From NCBI GenBank assembly GCA_964344965.1, contig CAYFPJ010000019.1:1-25395 (forward strand): a stretch of DNA of 25,395 nt, in the 5' to 3' direction. Below the pieces are notes generated by a model that did no database searches, was not told the origin of the DNA, and was given only the letters and a program-made list of their open reading frames with translations. This stretch comes from UM-FILTER-37-12 sp964344965 (lineage in GTDB: Bacteria; Patescibacteriota; Patescibacteriia; Magasanikbacterales; UBA922). Both the position numbers and the translations under genes were made by a program. This document shows, in pieces, positions 13,619 through 22,602 of the stretch. Each line of letters begins with the position of its first letter. Within the stretch, counting starts at the first letter, position 1.

Positions 13619-13780
13619 AGAGCCTATTTAAAATCTCTTCTCCCGACTCCATTTTTCTCAATTTCGGCTGCAAATTGTCTTGATTTCGTCAAAATAATAC
13701 CATTATTATTCCTCAATCATGACAATTTTCGCTCGAAATTGAACAAAATGGCTCTGGAAGAGAGATTTCAAATAGGCTCT
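13619..13780. repeat. 162-bp imperfect palindrome between rpsG and fusA
   Basis: The left end (AGAGCCTATTTAAAATCTCT at 13619) matches the reverse complement of the right end at 13761-13780 with one or two differences. The inner arms also match: CCATTTTTCTCAATTTCG against the complement of CGAAATTGAACAAAATGG (16 of 18), and AATTGTCTTGAT against that of ATCATGACAATT (11 of 12). The whole segment folds into one long hairpin, MITE-like. No transposase is present. Confidence 0.8.
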
Positions 13781-13874
13781 AAAAAGCTTGAAAAGCTTGA
13801 AAGGCCGGAAATTTAAAATATACTTACTGGGGTTTTTGGCCTTTTCAAGCCTTTCAAGCCTTTTAAGCTTTTAT
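13781..13874. repeat. Degenerate AAGCTTGAAAGGCC / GGCCTTTCAAGCTT arms before fusA
   Basis: AAGCTTGAAAAGCTTGAAAG (from about 13784) on the left and GGCCTTTTCAAGCCTTTCAA (from about 13839) on the right are near-complementary arms. They are built from short A- or T-rich units of about 10 bp. The right arm ends a few bases before the fusA start codon. Confidence 0.65.
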
Positions 13875-13880
13875 ATAAAT

Positions 13881-15956
13881 ATGCCAAGACAATATTCACT
13901 AAAACAAACTAGAAACATCGGTATCATGGCGCATATCGATGCTGGTAAGACAACCGCCACTGAACGTATTTTGTTTTACACAGGAAAAAAACACAAAATT
14001 GGAGAGACTCATGACGGTGAAGCAGACATGGACTGGATGGAACAAGAAAAAGAACGTGGTATTACTATCACTTCAGCTGCCACTACTTGTTTTTGGAAAG
14101 ATAATAGAATTAACATCATTGATACTCCAGGTCACGTTGACTTTACTGTTGAGGTAGAACGTTCTCTCCGTGTTCTTGATGGAGCTTGTGCCATCTTTGA
14201 TGGTTCACAGGGTGTAGAGCCACAGTCTGAGACTGTTTGGCGTCAAGCTGATAAGTATAGTGTTCCTCGTCTTTGTTTTGTAAACAAGATGGACAAGATG
14301 GGGGCAGACTTTTATATGAGTTTGAAGTCAATCCAAGAGCGTCTTTCTGACAAAGGAATTGCTATCCAGCTTCCTATTGGGGCTGAGTCTGAGTTTTCTG
14401 GTGTGATCGATCTGGTGGAGCAGAAGGCTTACAAATTTGAAGGGAACATGGGAATCGATATTGTAGAGATCGATATTCCAGAAGATATGAAAGAGAAAGT
14501 GGCAGAATATCGTGGTATTCTCCTCGAAAAAGTAGCAGAAGCAGACGATCAAATCATGGAAAAATATCTCAATGGTGAAGAGCTTTCTGTAGAGGAGATC
14601 AAAAAAGCAATTCGTTCAATGGTACTGTCTGTCGAACTTTTCCCAGTGATGTGTGGTTCTGCTCTTGCCAATATCGGTGTCCAGCTCATGCTAAATGCAG
14701 TAGTAGAATACCTACCATCACCGATGGACGTACCGCAGCTTGTTGCTACAGATGTGGATGATGAAGAGAAAAAAGTAGACATAAATTCTAGTGATGACGA
14801 ACCATTTTGCGCCCTTGCTTTCAAGATTGCCACTGATCCGTATGTCGGCAAGCTTACTTTCTTCCGTGTCTATTCTGGTAAAATTTCTTCTGGTAGCTAT
14901 GTTTACAATACTACTACCGGTGAAAAAGAGCGTATTGGACGTATCGTCCGATTGCATGCCAATAGTCGTGAAGAAGTGGATGAGGTGTATGCTGGTGAGA
15001 TTGCTGCTGGAATTGGATTCAAAAAGACTACTACTGGTAATACACTCTGTGCTGAAAATCGTAAAGTAGTCCTCGAGCAGATTACCTTCCCAGAGCCTGT
15101 GATCCATATTGCTATCGAACCAAAGACAAAGCAAGATCAAGAAAAGATGGGTATCGCCCTCCAGAAACTGGCCGAAGAAGATCCTACTTTCAAGATTCGT
15201 ACTGATGAAGAAACTCTCCAAACCATTATTTCTGGAATGGGTGAGCTTCATCTTGATATTTTGGTAGATCGTATGAAACGAGAGTTCGGTGTAGAGGCCA
15301 ATATTGGTGCTCCTCAAGTAGCTTACAAAGAAACTATCAAATCTGGTGCAGAAGCAGAAGGGAAGTATGTCAAACAGTCTGGTGGTCGTGGTCAGTTTGG
15401 TCACTGTTGGCTTCGTCTTGAGCCGCGAGAGCAGGGTGAAGGATTTGAGTATGTGGATGAGATCAAGGGTGGTGTCATTCCAAAGGAATACATCCCCGCT
15501 ATCCAAAAAGGTATCAAAGAAGCCATGGACAGAGGTATTGTAGCTGGTTATGAAATGGTGGATGTGAAGGCAACAGTATATGATGGAAGTTACCACGAAG
15601 TAGACTCTTCTGAAGTAGCTTTCAAGATGGCTGGTAGCATGGCTTTCCAGGCCGCTGCCAAAAAAGCCAATCCAGTAGTAATGGAACCAATCATGGCTGT
15701 CGAAGTGATCACCCCAGAAGAAAACATGGGAGATGTAATCGGAGACCTCAGCTCACGTCGTGGTCAAGTCCAAGAGATGCTTGACCGAGCTCAATCCAAA
15801 GTTGTCAAAGCTCAAGTACCTCTAGCTCAGATGTTTGGCTATGTCAATAATCTTCGCTCTATGACCCAAGGTAGAGCCAGCTATTCTATGGAATTTTCAC
15901 ACTATGCTGAAGTACCAAAGAATGTCGAGGCAGAGATAATTGCCGGTAAAAAGTAG
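13881..15956 (+). CDS. fusA: Translation elongation factor G
   Basis: EF-G is the GTPase that drives tRNA-mRNA translocation and, with RRF, ribosome recycling. The G domain starts at once: NIGIMAHIDAGKTT (G1), RGITI (G2), IDTPGH (G3), NKMDK (G4), followed by domains II-V with RGQVQEM and NNLRSMTQGRA near the C-terminus. At 691 aa it is full length. I chose ATG 13881 (MPRQYSLKQTRNIG) because it gives the usual EF-G start; an in-frame upstream start would add a spurious repeat-coded leader. It ends the str operon. No tuf gene follows in this window. Its last 29 bp are duplicated 99 bp downstream, around a hairpin-bearing insert. Confidence 0.97.
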   Translation: MPRQYSLKQTRNIGIMAHIDAGKTTATERILFYTGKKHKIGETHDGEADMDWMEQEKERGITITSAATTCFWKDNRINIIDTPGHVDFTVEVERSLRVLDGACAIFDGSQGVEPQSETVWRQADKYSVPRLCFVNKMDKMGADFYMSLKSIQERLSDKGIAIQLPIGAESEFSGVIDLVEQKAYKFEGNMGIDIVEIDIPEDMKEKVAEYRGILLEKVAEADDQIMEKYLNGEELSVEEIKKAIRSMVLSVELFPVMCGSALANIGVQLMLNAVVEYLPSPMDVPQLVATDVDDEEKKVDINSSDDEPFCALAFKIATDPYVGKLTFFRVYSGKISSGSYVYNTTTGEKERIGRIVRLHANSREEVDEVYAGEIAAGIGFKKTTTGNTLCAENRKVVLEQITFPEPVIHIAIEPKTKQDQEKMGIALQKLAEEDPTFKIRTDEETLQTIISGMGELHLDILVDRMKREFGVEANIGAPQVAYKETIKSGAEAEGKYVKQSGGRGQFGHCWLRLEPREQGEGFEYVDEIKGGVIPKEYIPAIQKGIKEAMDRGIVAGYEMVDVKATVYDGSYHEVDSSEVAFKMAGSMAFQAAAKKANPVVMEPIMAVEVITPEENMGDVIGDLSSRRGQVQEMLDRAQSKVVKAQVPLAQMFGYVNNLRSMTQGRASYSMEFSHYAEVPKNVEAEIIAGKK

Positions 15957-16054
15957 TCACTCAATCTAAGGCGTATTTACTTTCTTAGTAAAGATGACAC
16001 CGAGATCCCGATCAAATCGGGATAAGAGGCAGAGATAATTGCCGGTAAAAAGTA
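15927..16054. repeat. 29-bp direct repeat of the fusA 3' end flanking a 70-bp hairpin insert
   Basis: Bases 15927-15955 (the last fusA codons up to TA of the stop) recur exactly at 16026-16054. The 70 bp between (15956-16025) contain two perfect hairpins, TTTACT-TTCTT-AGTAAA (15976-15992) and ATCCCGAT-CAA-ATCGGGAT (16005-16023). The first copy ends with TAG using the first base of the insert. The second copy ends with TAA and leads straight into the terminator, so it is probably the ancestral end. Confidence 0.9.
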
Positions 16055-16074
16055 ATTTTCTTTCGTTTTACCTT

Positions 16075-16107
16075 AAGAACACGATAAACAAATCGTGTTC
16101 TTTTTTT
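16075..16107 (+). terminator. Terminator of the str operon
   Basis: AAGAACACGAT (16075-16085) pairs with ATCGTGTTCTT (16092-16102) around a 6-nt loop, followed by five T. The gap from 16108 to 16442 carries GATTACACAGATT-type repeats (16221-16262) and an inverted-repeat element (16296-16440). I see no gene in it. Confidence 0.9.
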
Positions 16108-16295
16108 GTAAAAAAAGATTTTGCAACTTTCTGTCAATCGGGTTTCTTTCGCAGTTCATTTATTATCCCCAAAAGATATACAAATTCCTACATTTTTTTG
16201 CCAAGATATGGTATTATTAAAACACTGATTACACAGATTATTTTTGGATTACACAGAATTTGGAAGTGCATACTATCATTAGTGCTTTCATTTTC

Positions 16296-16440
16296 TAATT
16301 TACGAGTGATGTGAATTAATTTTCACAATTGACTTAATAAAGCTATTTTTGAAGCGAGGACTGTTTGAACGAAGTGAGTTTCGCAGCAAAAACATAGGTT
16401 TATTCAGTCAAAAAGATTAATTCACATCACTCGTAAATTA
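16296..16440. repeat. 145-bp inverted-repeat element with 25-bp perfect arms
   Basis: Bases 16296-16320 are the exact reverse complement of 16416-16440. The arms begin and end with TA, as in TA-targeting MITEs, but no separate target duplication can be told apart. The centre contains GCGAGGACTGTTTGAACGAA, a word I associate with dispersed Patescibacteria repeats (recollection, not checked). The element ends 2 bp before a -35 box. Confidence 0.85.
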
Positions 16441-16442
16441 TG

Positions 16443-16472
16443 TTGACAAAAAGCTAAAAAGCAAATTATTTT
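16443..16472 (+). promoter_or_regulatory. Promoter of the VirB6-like operon
   Basis: -35 TTGACA (16443-16448) is a consensus match. The best -10 is TATTTT (16467-16472, 4 of 6) at 18-bp spacing. The predicted start near 16479 is only about 7 nt before the GTG, so the mRNA would be almost leaderless. Confidence 0.5.
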
Positions 16473-16485
16473 TCATATCCCTATT

Positions 16486-19400
16486 GTGGTGTTTAGAAAA
16501 ATAAAGGACAAATTTCTACAGTTGTGGCATAAGATAAAGCTACAAAAGAGAGTAGGGTATATCGGCTACACACTTTTGGGTGTGTTGGCAGTATTTTTTT
16601 TGTTTGGTTTTAGTGAGCCGGCTTTTGCTCAATTGACGGACGTAGCCAATGCATTAACTCACTTTTTCACTGAGGGCATGCTTGTCATTGCTCGTCTTTG
16701 TATTGGATTTACCATCTTTGCTCTCAAGTTTTTCATCGAGATTGCTAAATACAATAACTATATAGATGCTCCTACTGTGAAGCTTGGCTGGCTTATGGTG
16801 CGTGATGTGGCCAATATGTTTTTTGTGGTTGCTCTTCTGCTCATATCTTTTGGGACTATTCTGGGAGTAGAGCAGTATGAATGGAAAAAGACTCTAGTCA
16901 AATTGATAATATCTGCAGTGTTTATCAATTTTTCCAACATGATTGCTCAGCTTTTCATCGATATTGCTCATGTCTTTACTATCACATTTGTCAATGCAAT
17001 TTCTGCTACTGCTGGTGGTAATCTGATCAACATGTTCAATATCAATGAGATATATGAATTGACGAATAGGAATTTTGATAGTGGTACTGAAGTGGAGATT
17101 GAATTTTTTGCAGCTTCTGCAGCAGCATTTTTCTTGGCCCTTACTATGGCTGTCACGATGTCTGCTTACTTGATTATCATGCTAGCTCGGATGGTGGTGT
17201 TGTGGGTTTTGATCATTTTTTCTCCTATGGCCTACATCCTTCAGGTCATACCACATACCCAAGATAAGGCCAAAGAATATTGGAAAGAATTTAGCAACTA
17301 TTTGATAGCAGCTCCGATGATGGTTTTTTTCCTATGGCTGGCCTTCGCTACTCTCAGTACCAACAATGTAGTAAAAAATGAGTTGAATATTAAAATGGAT
17401 GGAGATACGTTCGATGAGGCAGAACAAGCTCTAAATGAAAGTGGTGTCTCCACAAATAAGCACCAACTAAGTATTTCAGAAGCAACAACGTGGGAAAATA
17501 TGGCTAGCTATTTGGTGGCCATTGCCTTCCTGATGGCAGGACTGCGTGAAGTGCAGAAGCTAAATGTCGAAGGATCTGGAGTGTTGCCAAGTATCAAGAG
17601 TTTTGCGACTGATGTGGCTAAATATGCTACTGGATACAGTATTGGTCGGAAGATCATGGATCGAGGTGTGAAGCGTGCTGGAGAAGCCACTGATGCTGTC
17701 TTTGATTTTGCGGCCGAAGGATTGGTTGAGAAGCCGCTTATGAATTTCCCTGTGGTGGGTGGTAAGAGTTGGGCCAGGACTGGTAAGAGGATTCAAGAAT
17801 TACGTAGAAATACTCCCGGTCTTAGGAGAATACCTTTCCTTGGAAAGTACAATGAAGAATATCAAGAGAAGCTAGATGATCGTGTCGATAAGATCAATAA
17901 GATGCAGAAGGATGTCCGTATGAAGGACATGAGTAAGACTGCTGAGTCTGGATTTTCTGCTGTACCTGTGAAGACTACCAATTGGGCCGCAGACAAGCTT
18001 CAAAAATTGGCCAGCGCAGGACTTGATAAGATGGGAACAATCCGCGGTCTCGATAAGATAGGTCTCGGCCAGTTGGGACTTGATAAACTTGGTCTGCAGC
18101 ACCTTGGAATTGTAGATGGTAAGCAAAAGGGTATCATCGGTCTTGGTGCTTTGACTGCTAGGAGGAACTATGCAGAGTACCAAGAGATGGCCTCTATCCA
18201 GATGCGTAGTGCTACCAATAAGAAATCAAGGGAAGCTGGCAATAGAGCGAAACTTTTGAAACAAGGTCGGGAATTGGTACTTGACGCAGAGGACGAGATG
18301 TTTGGCGAATGGCTTGCTACCAACCATAGTGTCACAGGATATGAGACATTGGATAAAGAAGGTAGACAGCAATATAGAGATAAATATCTGGAAGGGTATA
18401 GAAATGACGAAACAGAAAGAGAGAAATTGGGTGAAAAACTAAATGGTGGCCTAAACTTTCCAAAGAAGGCTATGTTTGGTCTATATGGTGCTGACGAGGA
18501 AAAGGATATGCGTGCTATCAGGAATGCAGCTACCTATGTCTATAGAAATGAAAAATTGAAGACAATGGAGGCCAAGAATAAAGAAGAAGAAAGTAAGGCT
18601 AGGGAATTGGTCCTCAGTACAGCTCCGGGCCAGCAATTTACAGAAGACCAGGTCATATCTGAGGCTTTTGCAGGAATAGCAGATGACATGGTGAAGAAGA
18701 TTAAGAGTGTGAAGTTGGGAGTTGAAATGAATAGGGCAAAAGATGAGCTAGCAGCCGCTATGGCCAAAGGTGGAGGTGCTGCCGCTGCGCTTGCTAGCCA
18801 AGATCCGTTCATAAAATCCTTACTTACAAATCTCGAGGCTGGCAATCAAGAAGATGTGGCTGAGGTTTTGAAATCAGTTTTAGAATCTGATGTAGAGTCA
18901 CAATTTGTGGATCCGGAGACTAGAGGATTTTCTACACCTCCTACTAGATTAGAGCAATTTTTGGAGAGACGTGCGGCGGCTGTTAAGCTTCTTGGAGAAG
19001 TTGGAAGAGGTCAAGCTTTGTCTGACAATTTTATGATGCTTGCTCAGATGGAAAAAAATGGTGAATTTGCCACTGATGAACAAAGATTCAATGCTTATGC
19101 CACCATGTTTGCCGCTAATGAAACTTCCAACACAGACGATGGTTTGGATCAGATTGCCACTAAATTAAATACTTTGGCAATTTACGATAAATTTAAGAAT
19201 AATCCTGAAGAATTGCAGAAGCATATGGCAGGAGATCAATTGAAATATGTGCAAGAGAATGAGGAAGCTCTTAGGATTATGGGTGAGAAAGCAGGAGAAC
19301 TTGGTTTGGTTAAATTTGATTCTGGGACTGGGAAATGGATTGATGATACAAATGTTGATGCTGTGGCTAAATTCCAGGCTTATCATATTACGGGAGGGGA

Positions 19401-21231
19401 CAGTCAATGGACCAATGCCGCCTTTGCTATTCGAGACATTATGACTGAAGCGGAAGATAGAGGAAAATCAATAAGCTATGCTGAAGCAATGAGTGAATAT
19501 TTTAACAGCCCAAAACACTCTGGAGAGGTGGAAGAGTTGCGAGCCAAGTTTGGTGATGATGGTGTAAGGATTAAAAATCAAGAAGATTTCTTGAAATATC
19601 AGAGTCAATATCAGCATTTATTCCAACACGCTTCTGAAAACATGAAAGTGCATGCTTTGGGTGGTCATTATCAAAATGGTTTAAACATCGCACCAGATTC
19701 TACTTTTGGTCAACTGCGTATATCGACAGCGAGAGAGCAGTGGGCCATGATGGAAGGGTCTATAGGTAAAAGATTAAAAACATCTCATGAGCCACATGCT
19801 GTGGGTAGATACAATGGGGCTAAGGGTCGCATGGATCAGATTGATTCTAAGAGGCTGTCTACTACCGGTCTTGGTAAGGCTACTACTGTCTTGGAGCATA
19901 GTAAGGTTCATAAGCCAAGAACCAGTGCGGCTAATTGGGGTGTCCACAAGCGTGCTGATGCTGCAAAACTACAAGATGGTGAAGGTCGTGCTAAGATTGG
20001 AGAGAGTGTCAAGTTTTTGAAAGAGGAACGTGGAAATGGTGATTATATGGTCGGTGTGTATACAGAATTAGCTAAAAATATTGGGAACACTTTGATTGGT
20101 CTTGCAAATCCAGCCCTTGATTTGCGCGCATTTTTTGCCACGAAGACTGGTCGTCTAGAAGCGGAGGCTGGTTTTTTGGCGGCCACAATAGCCAGTGACG
20201 ATGAGCACAAAATTGATCATTTTGCAGCTGGGGCAGATTCTACTAGTGAGTTGGCTAGTCAGGTTTTTGAATTTTTGAGTGATGGAGATGTTAAAAAGCA
20301 TGTTTTTGACACTTTCAAAGAGCAAATTAAAGTAGCAGAATCGCGTTCTCAAGATGAAAAATTGCCAGAATTTGAAAGGGTGCAGGCAGCAAACAAAGCT
20401 AAAGCTATAAAACGACAAAGAGATGAGGTCTGGGCTCTTATTAATGATAAAACAGATGATAAATTGATGGAAAACTTACCAAAAGTTCGAGATTCTTTCA
20501 AAGTCAAAGAAGAAGATTTCAGGTCCAGGAATAGGAGGGGTAGCAATAGTAAGCCAAACAATAACAGCAAGCCAGATAATAACAACAATAATCCTCCTCA
20601 GGGTGGTGGCGGTCCGTCAGATGGTGGCTCTGGTGGAAGTGGTGCACAGAGTTCAAGCTCAGGTACAGATGACCAGGGAAGTTCTGCTGATGATGATTTG
20701 TCAACTGGAACTACCGAATTATTGCACCAAGTGGTGGAGGGGCTTAATGCTTTGCGTACATCAGTTGATAAAGGTCAAAATAAATTTGTTGATGCTGCCA
20801 ACAATATAGCTAATTCTCTCGGTAGCTCTTTGGGTCAATCTATTGATAAACTTGATCTATCCTCCTTAGGAGGCCAATCACAACAAGACAGTGCAAGGGC
20901 AATCGGAAAGACAGAAGTAGCAGATATGATTTCTAAGATTAAGAGGGAGATTGCTCCTGTTATGAACTCCATGAACATAGCCGGTAAACCTAGTGACGAG
21001 CAGGAGGTGCGTATATTACGTGCAATTAGTGAATCCATGAAGAAGCTTGCGAGGCGTGACGGTTCTGACTCAAAGCAGAAACCATTACCTGCAGTCATTA
21101 AGGCAGAGATAGAGAGTAAAATTACAGAAATAGAGAGAGTCATATCTACTAAGCAAGAAATTTTAAGACAAGTAAGTCCTGAGGAAAGGGCCACCATTTT
21201 GTCTGAAGGTGATGTTGAAGATCAGACTTGA
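16486..21231 (+). CDS. VirB6/TrbL-like membrane protein with very long C-terminal region, 1581 aa
   Basis: A signal or anchor helix (about 28-47, ending PAFAQ) precedes a polytopic region: helices at roughly 63-87, 103-125, 138-160, 206-255, 272-291 and 340-353. It resembles VirB6/TrbL, the inner-membrane channel component of type IV secretion. The rest is hydrophilic. Residues 512-556 carry a degenerate decad LDKxGLxxLG. Long helical, charged stretches follow to about 1340. Residues 1344-1405 are low complexity (Asn, then Gly/Ser, then Asp), and a helical tail follows. VirB6 proteins are usually about 300-400 aa, so over 1100 residues are extra and may reach into the cytoplasm or envelope. 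The start is GTG (16486 or 16489) without Shine-Dalgarno. It leads a cluster with prgI and a VirB4-type gene. Confidence 0.8.
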   Translation: MVFRKIKDKFLQLWHKIKLQKRVGYIGYTLLGVLAVFFLFGFSEPAFAQLTDVANALTHFFTEGMLVIARLCIGFTIFALKFFIEIAKYNNYIDAPTVKLGWLMVRDVANMFFVVALLLISFGTILGVEQYEWKKTLVKLIISAVFINFSNMIAQLFIDIAHVFTITFVNAISATAGGNLINMFNINEIYELTNRNFDSGTEVEIEFFAASAAAFFLALTMAVTMSAYLIIMLARMVVLWVLIIFSPMAYILQVIPHTQDKAKEYWKEFSNYLIAAPMMVFFLWLAFATLSTNNVVKNELNIKMDGDTFDEAEQALNESGVSTNKHQLSISEATTWENMASYLVAIAFLMAGLREVQKLNVEGSGVLPSIKSFATDVAKYATGYSIGRKIMDRGVKRAGEATDAVFDFAAEGLVEKPLMNFPVVGGKSWARTGKRIQELRRNTPGLRRIPFLGKYNEEYQEKLDDRVDKINKMQKDVRMKDMSKTAESGFSAVPVKTTNWAADKLQKLASAGLDKMGTIRGLDKIGLGQLGLDKLGLQHLGIVDGKQKGIIGLGALTARRNYAEYQEMASIQMRSATNKKSREAGNRAKLLKQGRELVLDAEDEMFGEWLATNHSVTGYETLDKEGRQQYRDKYLEGYRNDETEREKLGEKLNGGLNFPKKAMFGLYGADEEKDMRAIRNAATYVYRNEKLKTMEAKNKEEESKARELVLSTAPGQQFTEDQVISEAFAGIADDMVKKIKSVKLGVEMNRAKDELAAAMAKGGGAAAALASQDPFIKSLLTNLEAGNQEDVAEVLKSVLESDVESQFVDPETRGFSTPPTRLEQFLERRAAAVKLLGEVGRGQALSDNFMMLAQMEKNGEFATDEQRFNAYATMFAANETSNTDDGLDQIATKLNTLAIYDKFKNNPEELQKHMAGDQLKYVQENEEALRIMGEKAGELGLVKFDSGTGKWIDDTNVDAVAKFQAYHITGGDSQWTNAAFAIRDIMTEAEDRGKSISYAEAMSEYFNSPKHSGEVEELRAKFGDDGVRIKNQEDFLKYQSQYQHLFQHASENMKVHALGGHYQNGLNIAPDSTFGQLRISTAREQWAMMEGSIGKRLKTSHEPHAVGRYNGAKGRMDQIDSKRLSTTGLGKATTVLEHSKVHKPRTSAANWGVHKRADAAKLQDGEGRAKIGESVKFLKEERGNGDYMVGVYTELAKNIGNTLIGLANPALDLRAFFATKTGRLEAEAGFLAATIASDDEHKIDHFAAGADSTSELASQVFEFLSDGDVKKHVFDTFKEQIKVAESRSQDEKLPEFERVQAANKAKAIKRQRDEVWALINDKTDDKLMENLPKVRDSFKVKEEDFRSRNRRGSNSKPNNNSKPDNNNNNPPQGGGGPSDGGSGGSGAQSSSSGTDDQGSSADDDLSTGTTELLHQVVEGLNALRTSVDKGQNKFVDAANNIANSLGSSLGQSIDKLDLSSLGGQSQQDSARAIGKTEVADMISKIKREIAPVMNSMNIAGKPSDEQEVRILRAISESMKKLARRDGSDSKQKPLPAVIKAEIESKITEIERVISTKQEILRQVSPEERATILSEGDVEDQT

Positions 21232-21279
21232 TAAATTGAAAATAGTAAATAGAGATATAAATATAAACAAAACACGTAT

Positions 21280-22593
21280 ATGTCAGGGCAACAACTGCAG
21301 CCTAGTATGACAAGTGAACAAACAATCTTCCAATGGTTTGCTGGCTCTTTTGGTGATGCAAAAAAAATGTTATATGATTTGAATAATTTTTCCCCCCCTT
21401 CTTATATTCAAACCAACCAAGAGATGTTTTTTGAAATGAAAGACCTTGTGTCGAGCTTATTGGAATACGGTAGTCTGGAATTAGAGAGTCACGAAAGAGA
21501 GAATTATGAATCTTTGATTAATTTGTTAGACAGGCAAGTTTTGGGTAACTTTCTTCTCAATAAGGACGAAGACTCTCTTCGAGAAGTTGTTTTCATGCTA
21601 AGGCCGGTAGCAATTTCTCTTAATATCTCTCTCAATATAGGGATTTACACACCAGAGGAATTATTTTCTATTTTGTCTGAAGAAGGAGGGGGATACGAAC
21701 TGGATAGAATGCTTTTCACCCTCAAGCAAGCATCCATGGGTCAAGACCAAGAGAGTTACACAGACATATTATTGCCATACTTAGACATTGATGCAGTTGT
21801 CAACCAAAAAATATTTTCTTGGGAAGATGCTCTAACTTTGACTATTATGTTGCAGGCCGTGTGGTCATATTTTTCTCTACTAGACGTCTTCGATAAGGCA
21901 CGATTGATAGAATCATATACTTACAAATCCATTGTTTTGGGCATACCAGTCCGTCACTATTTGGAAGAATTTTTGTACAATACTACTGATGTTATAAATT
22001 ACGCATTTTCCAATGACATGATCCTTCGTAGCTTAGACGACAGCCGAGAGACTCTGCCTGTAGACATCTCCGAAGGCAACTATCAGTCTTTGAAAGAAAT
22101 CATAAACAAATACGCCCCACAGACAGGAGAAAGTTCTATAGATAGCTATGGTCAGACAGAATCCATTAGAAATATTTACCAAGGTCAAAAAAATAGAGAC
22201 AAATATGTTAACTGGCTCCTTGAGACTGTATACATTGTAAATCATGTCCAAGATTTCGATCTTGTAGAAATGCCAAAATACAAAGAAGTGACAGAGGAAA
22301 CACTTGCCAGTGACGAGCTTATTCAATTACTACAATGGTTTTACAATAAAAATACATGGCCCAAGATTGTGGAATACTACAGACAAGAAAAGCCACGAAT
22401 TGTCCTCAATGCTATTTTCTTGGAATTGTTTCGTCATTATGATTTGGCAAAACAAAATGTCGTAGACATGCTCATTGATTTTACAGAACTCCTTAAGAAA
22501 GAAAAAATAATAGATTCTGAAAAAGATATTATAGAATTTCATGAAGAAGATGGGCATTTTCACTGGAATGCTGACTTTTTATCAGGATTGTAG
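21280..22593 (+). CDS. Uncharacterised soluble helical protein in the T4SS-like cluster, 437 aa
   Basis: I recognise no family. The protein has no signal peptide or membrane helix. It is acidic and reads as almost all helical, with regular Leu/Ile/Phe and Glu/Asp/Lys patterns. Aromatic residues are frequent (FQWFAGSF near 18-25, LLQWFYNKNTWPKIVEYY near 347-364). It ends EEDGHFHWNADFLSGL. No catalytic motif is evident. It starts 48 bp after the VirB6-like gene and ends 9 bp before the next, so it belongs to the same transcript. That position suggests a cytoplasmic partner or adaptor of the secretion machine, which is inference only. Confidence 0.8.
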   Translation: MSGQQLQPSMTSEQTIFQWFAGSFGDAKKMLYDLNNFSPPSYIQTNQEMFFEMKDLVSSLLEYGSLELESHERENYESLINLLDRQVLGNFLLNKDEDSLREVVFMLRPVAISLNISLNIGIYTPEELFSILSEEGGGYELDRMLFTLKQASMGQDQESYTDILLPYLDIDAVVNQKIFSWEDALTLTIMLQAVWSYFSLLDVFDKARLIESYTYKSIVLGIPVRHYLEEFLYNTTDVINYAFSNDMILRSLDDSRETLPVDISEGNYQSLKEIINKYAPQTGESSIDSYGQTESIRNIYQGQKNRDKYVNWLLETVYIVNHVQDFDLVEMPKYKEVTEETLASDELIQLLQWFYNKNTWPKIVEYYRQEKPRIVLNAIFLELFRHYDLAKQNVVDMLIDFTELLKKEKIIDSEKDIIEFHEEDGHFHWNADFLSGL

Positions 22594-22602
22594 TTTTCAA
22601 AT

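Noticed and set aside
13607..13816. A plus-strand ORF of 69 codons between rpsG and fusA.
   Set aside because: It is a by-product of the 162-bp near-palindrome and has no protein-like conservation features or start signal.
13788..13880. An N-terminal extension of EF-G with a hydrophobic leader (start at 13788).
   Set aside because: The extra residues are translated from the GCCTTTCAAGCC repeat. The normal EF-G N-terminus begins at 13881.
14718..15596. A long minus-strand frame of 292 codons inside fusA.
   Set aside because: It is antisense to a clearly conserved EF-G coding region and shows Phe/Thr/Ser-rich composition typical of antisense frames.
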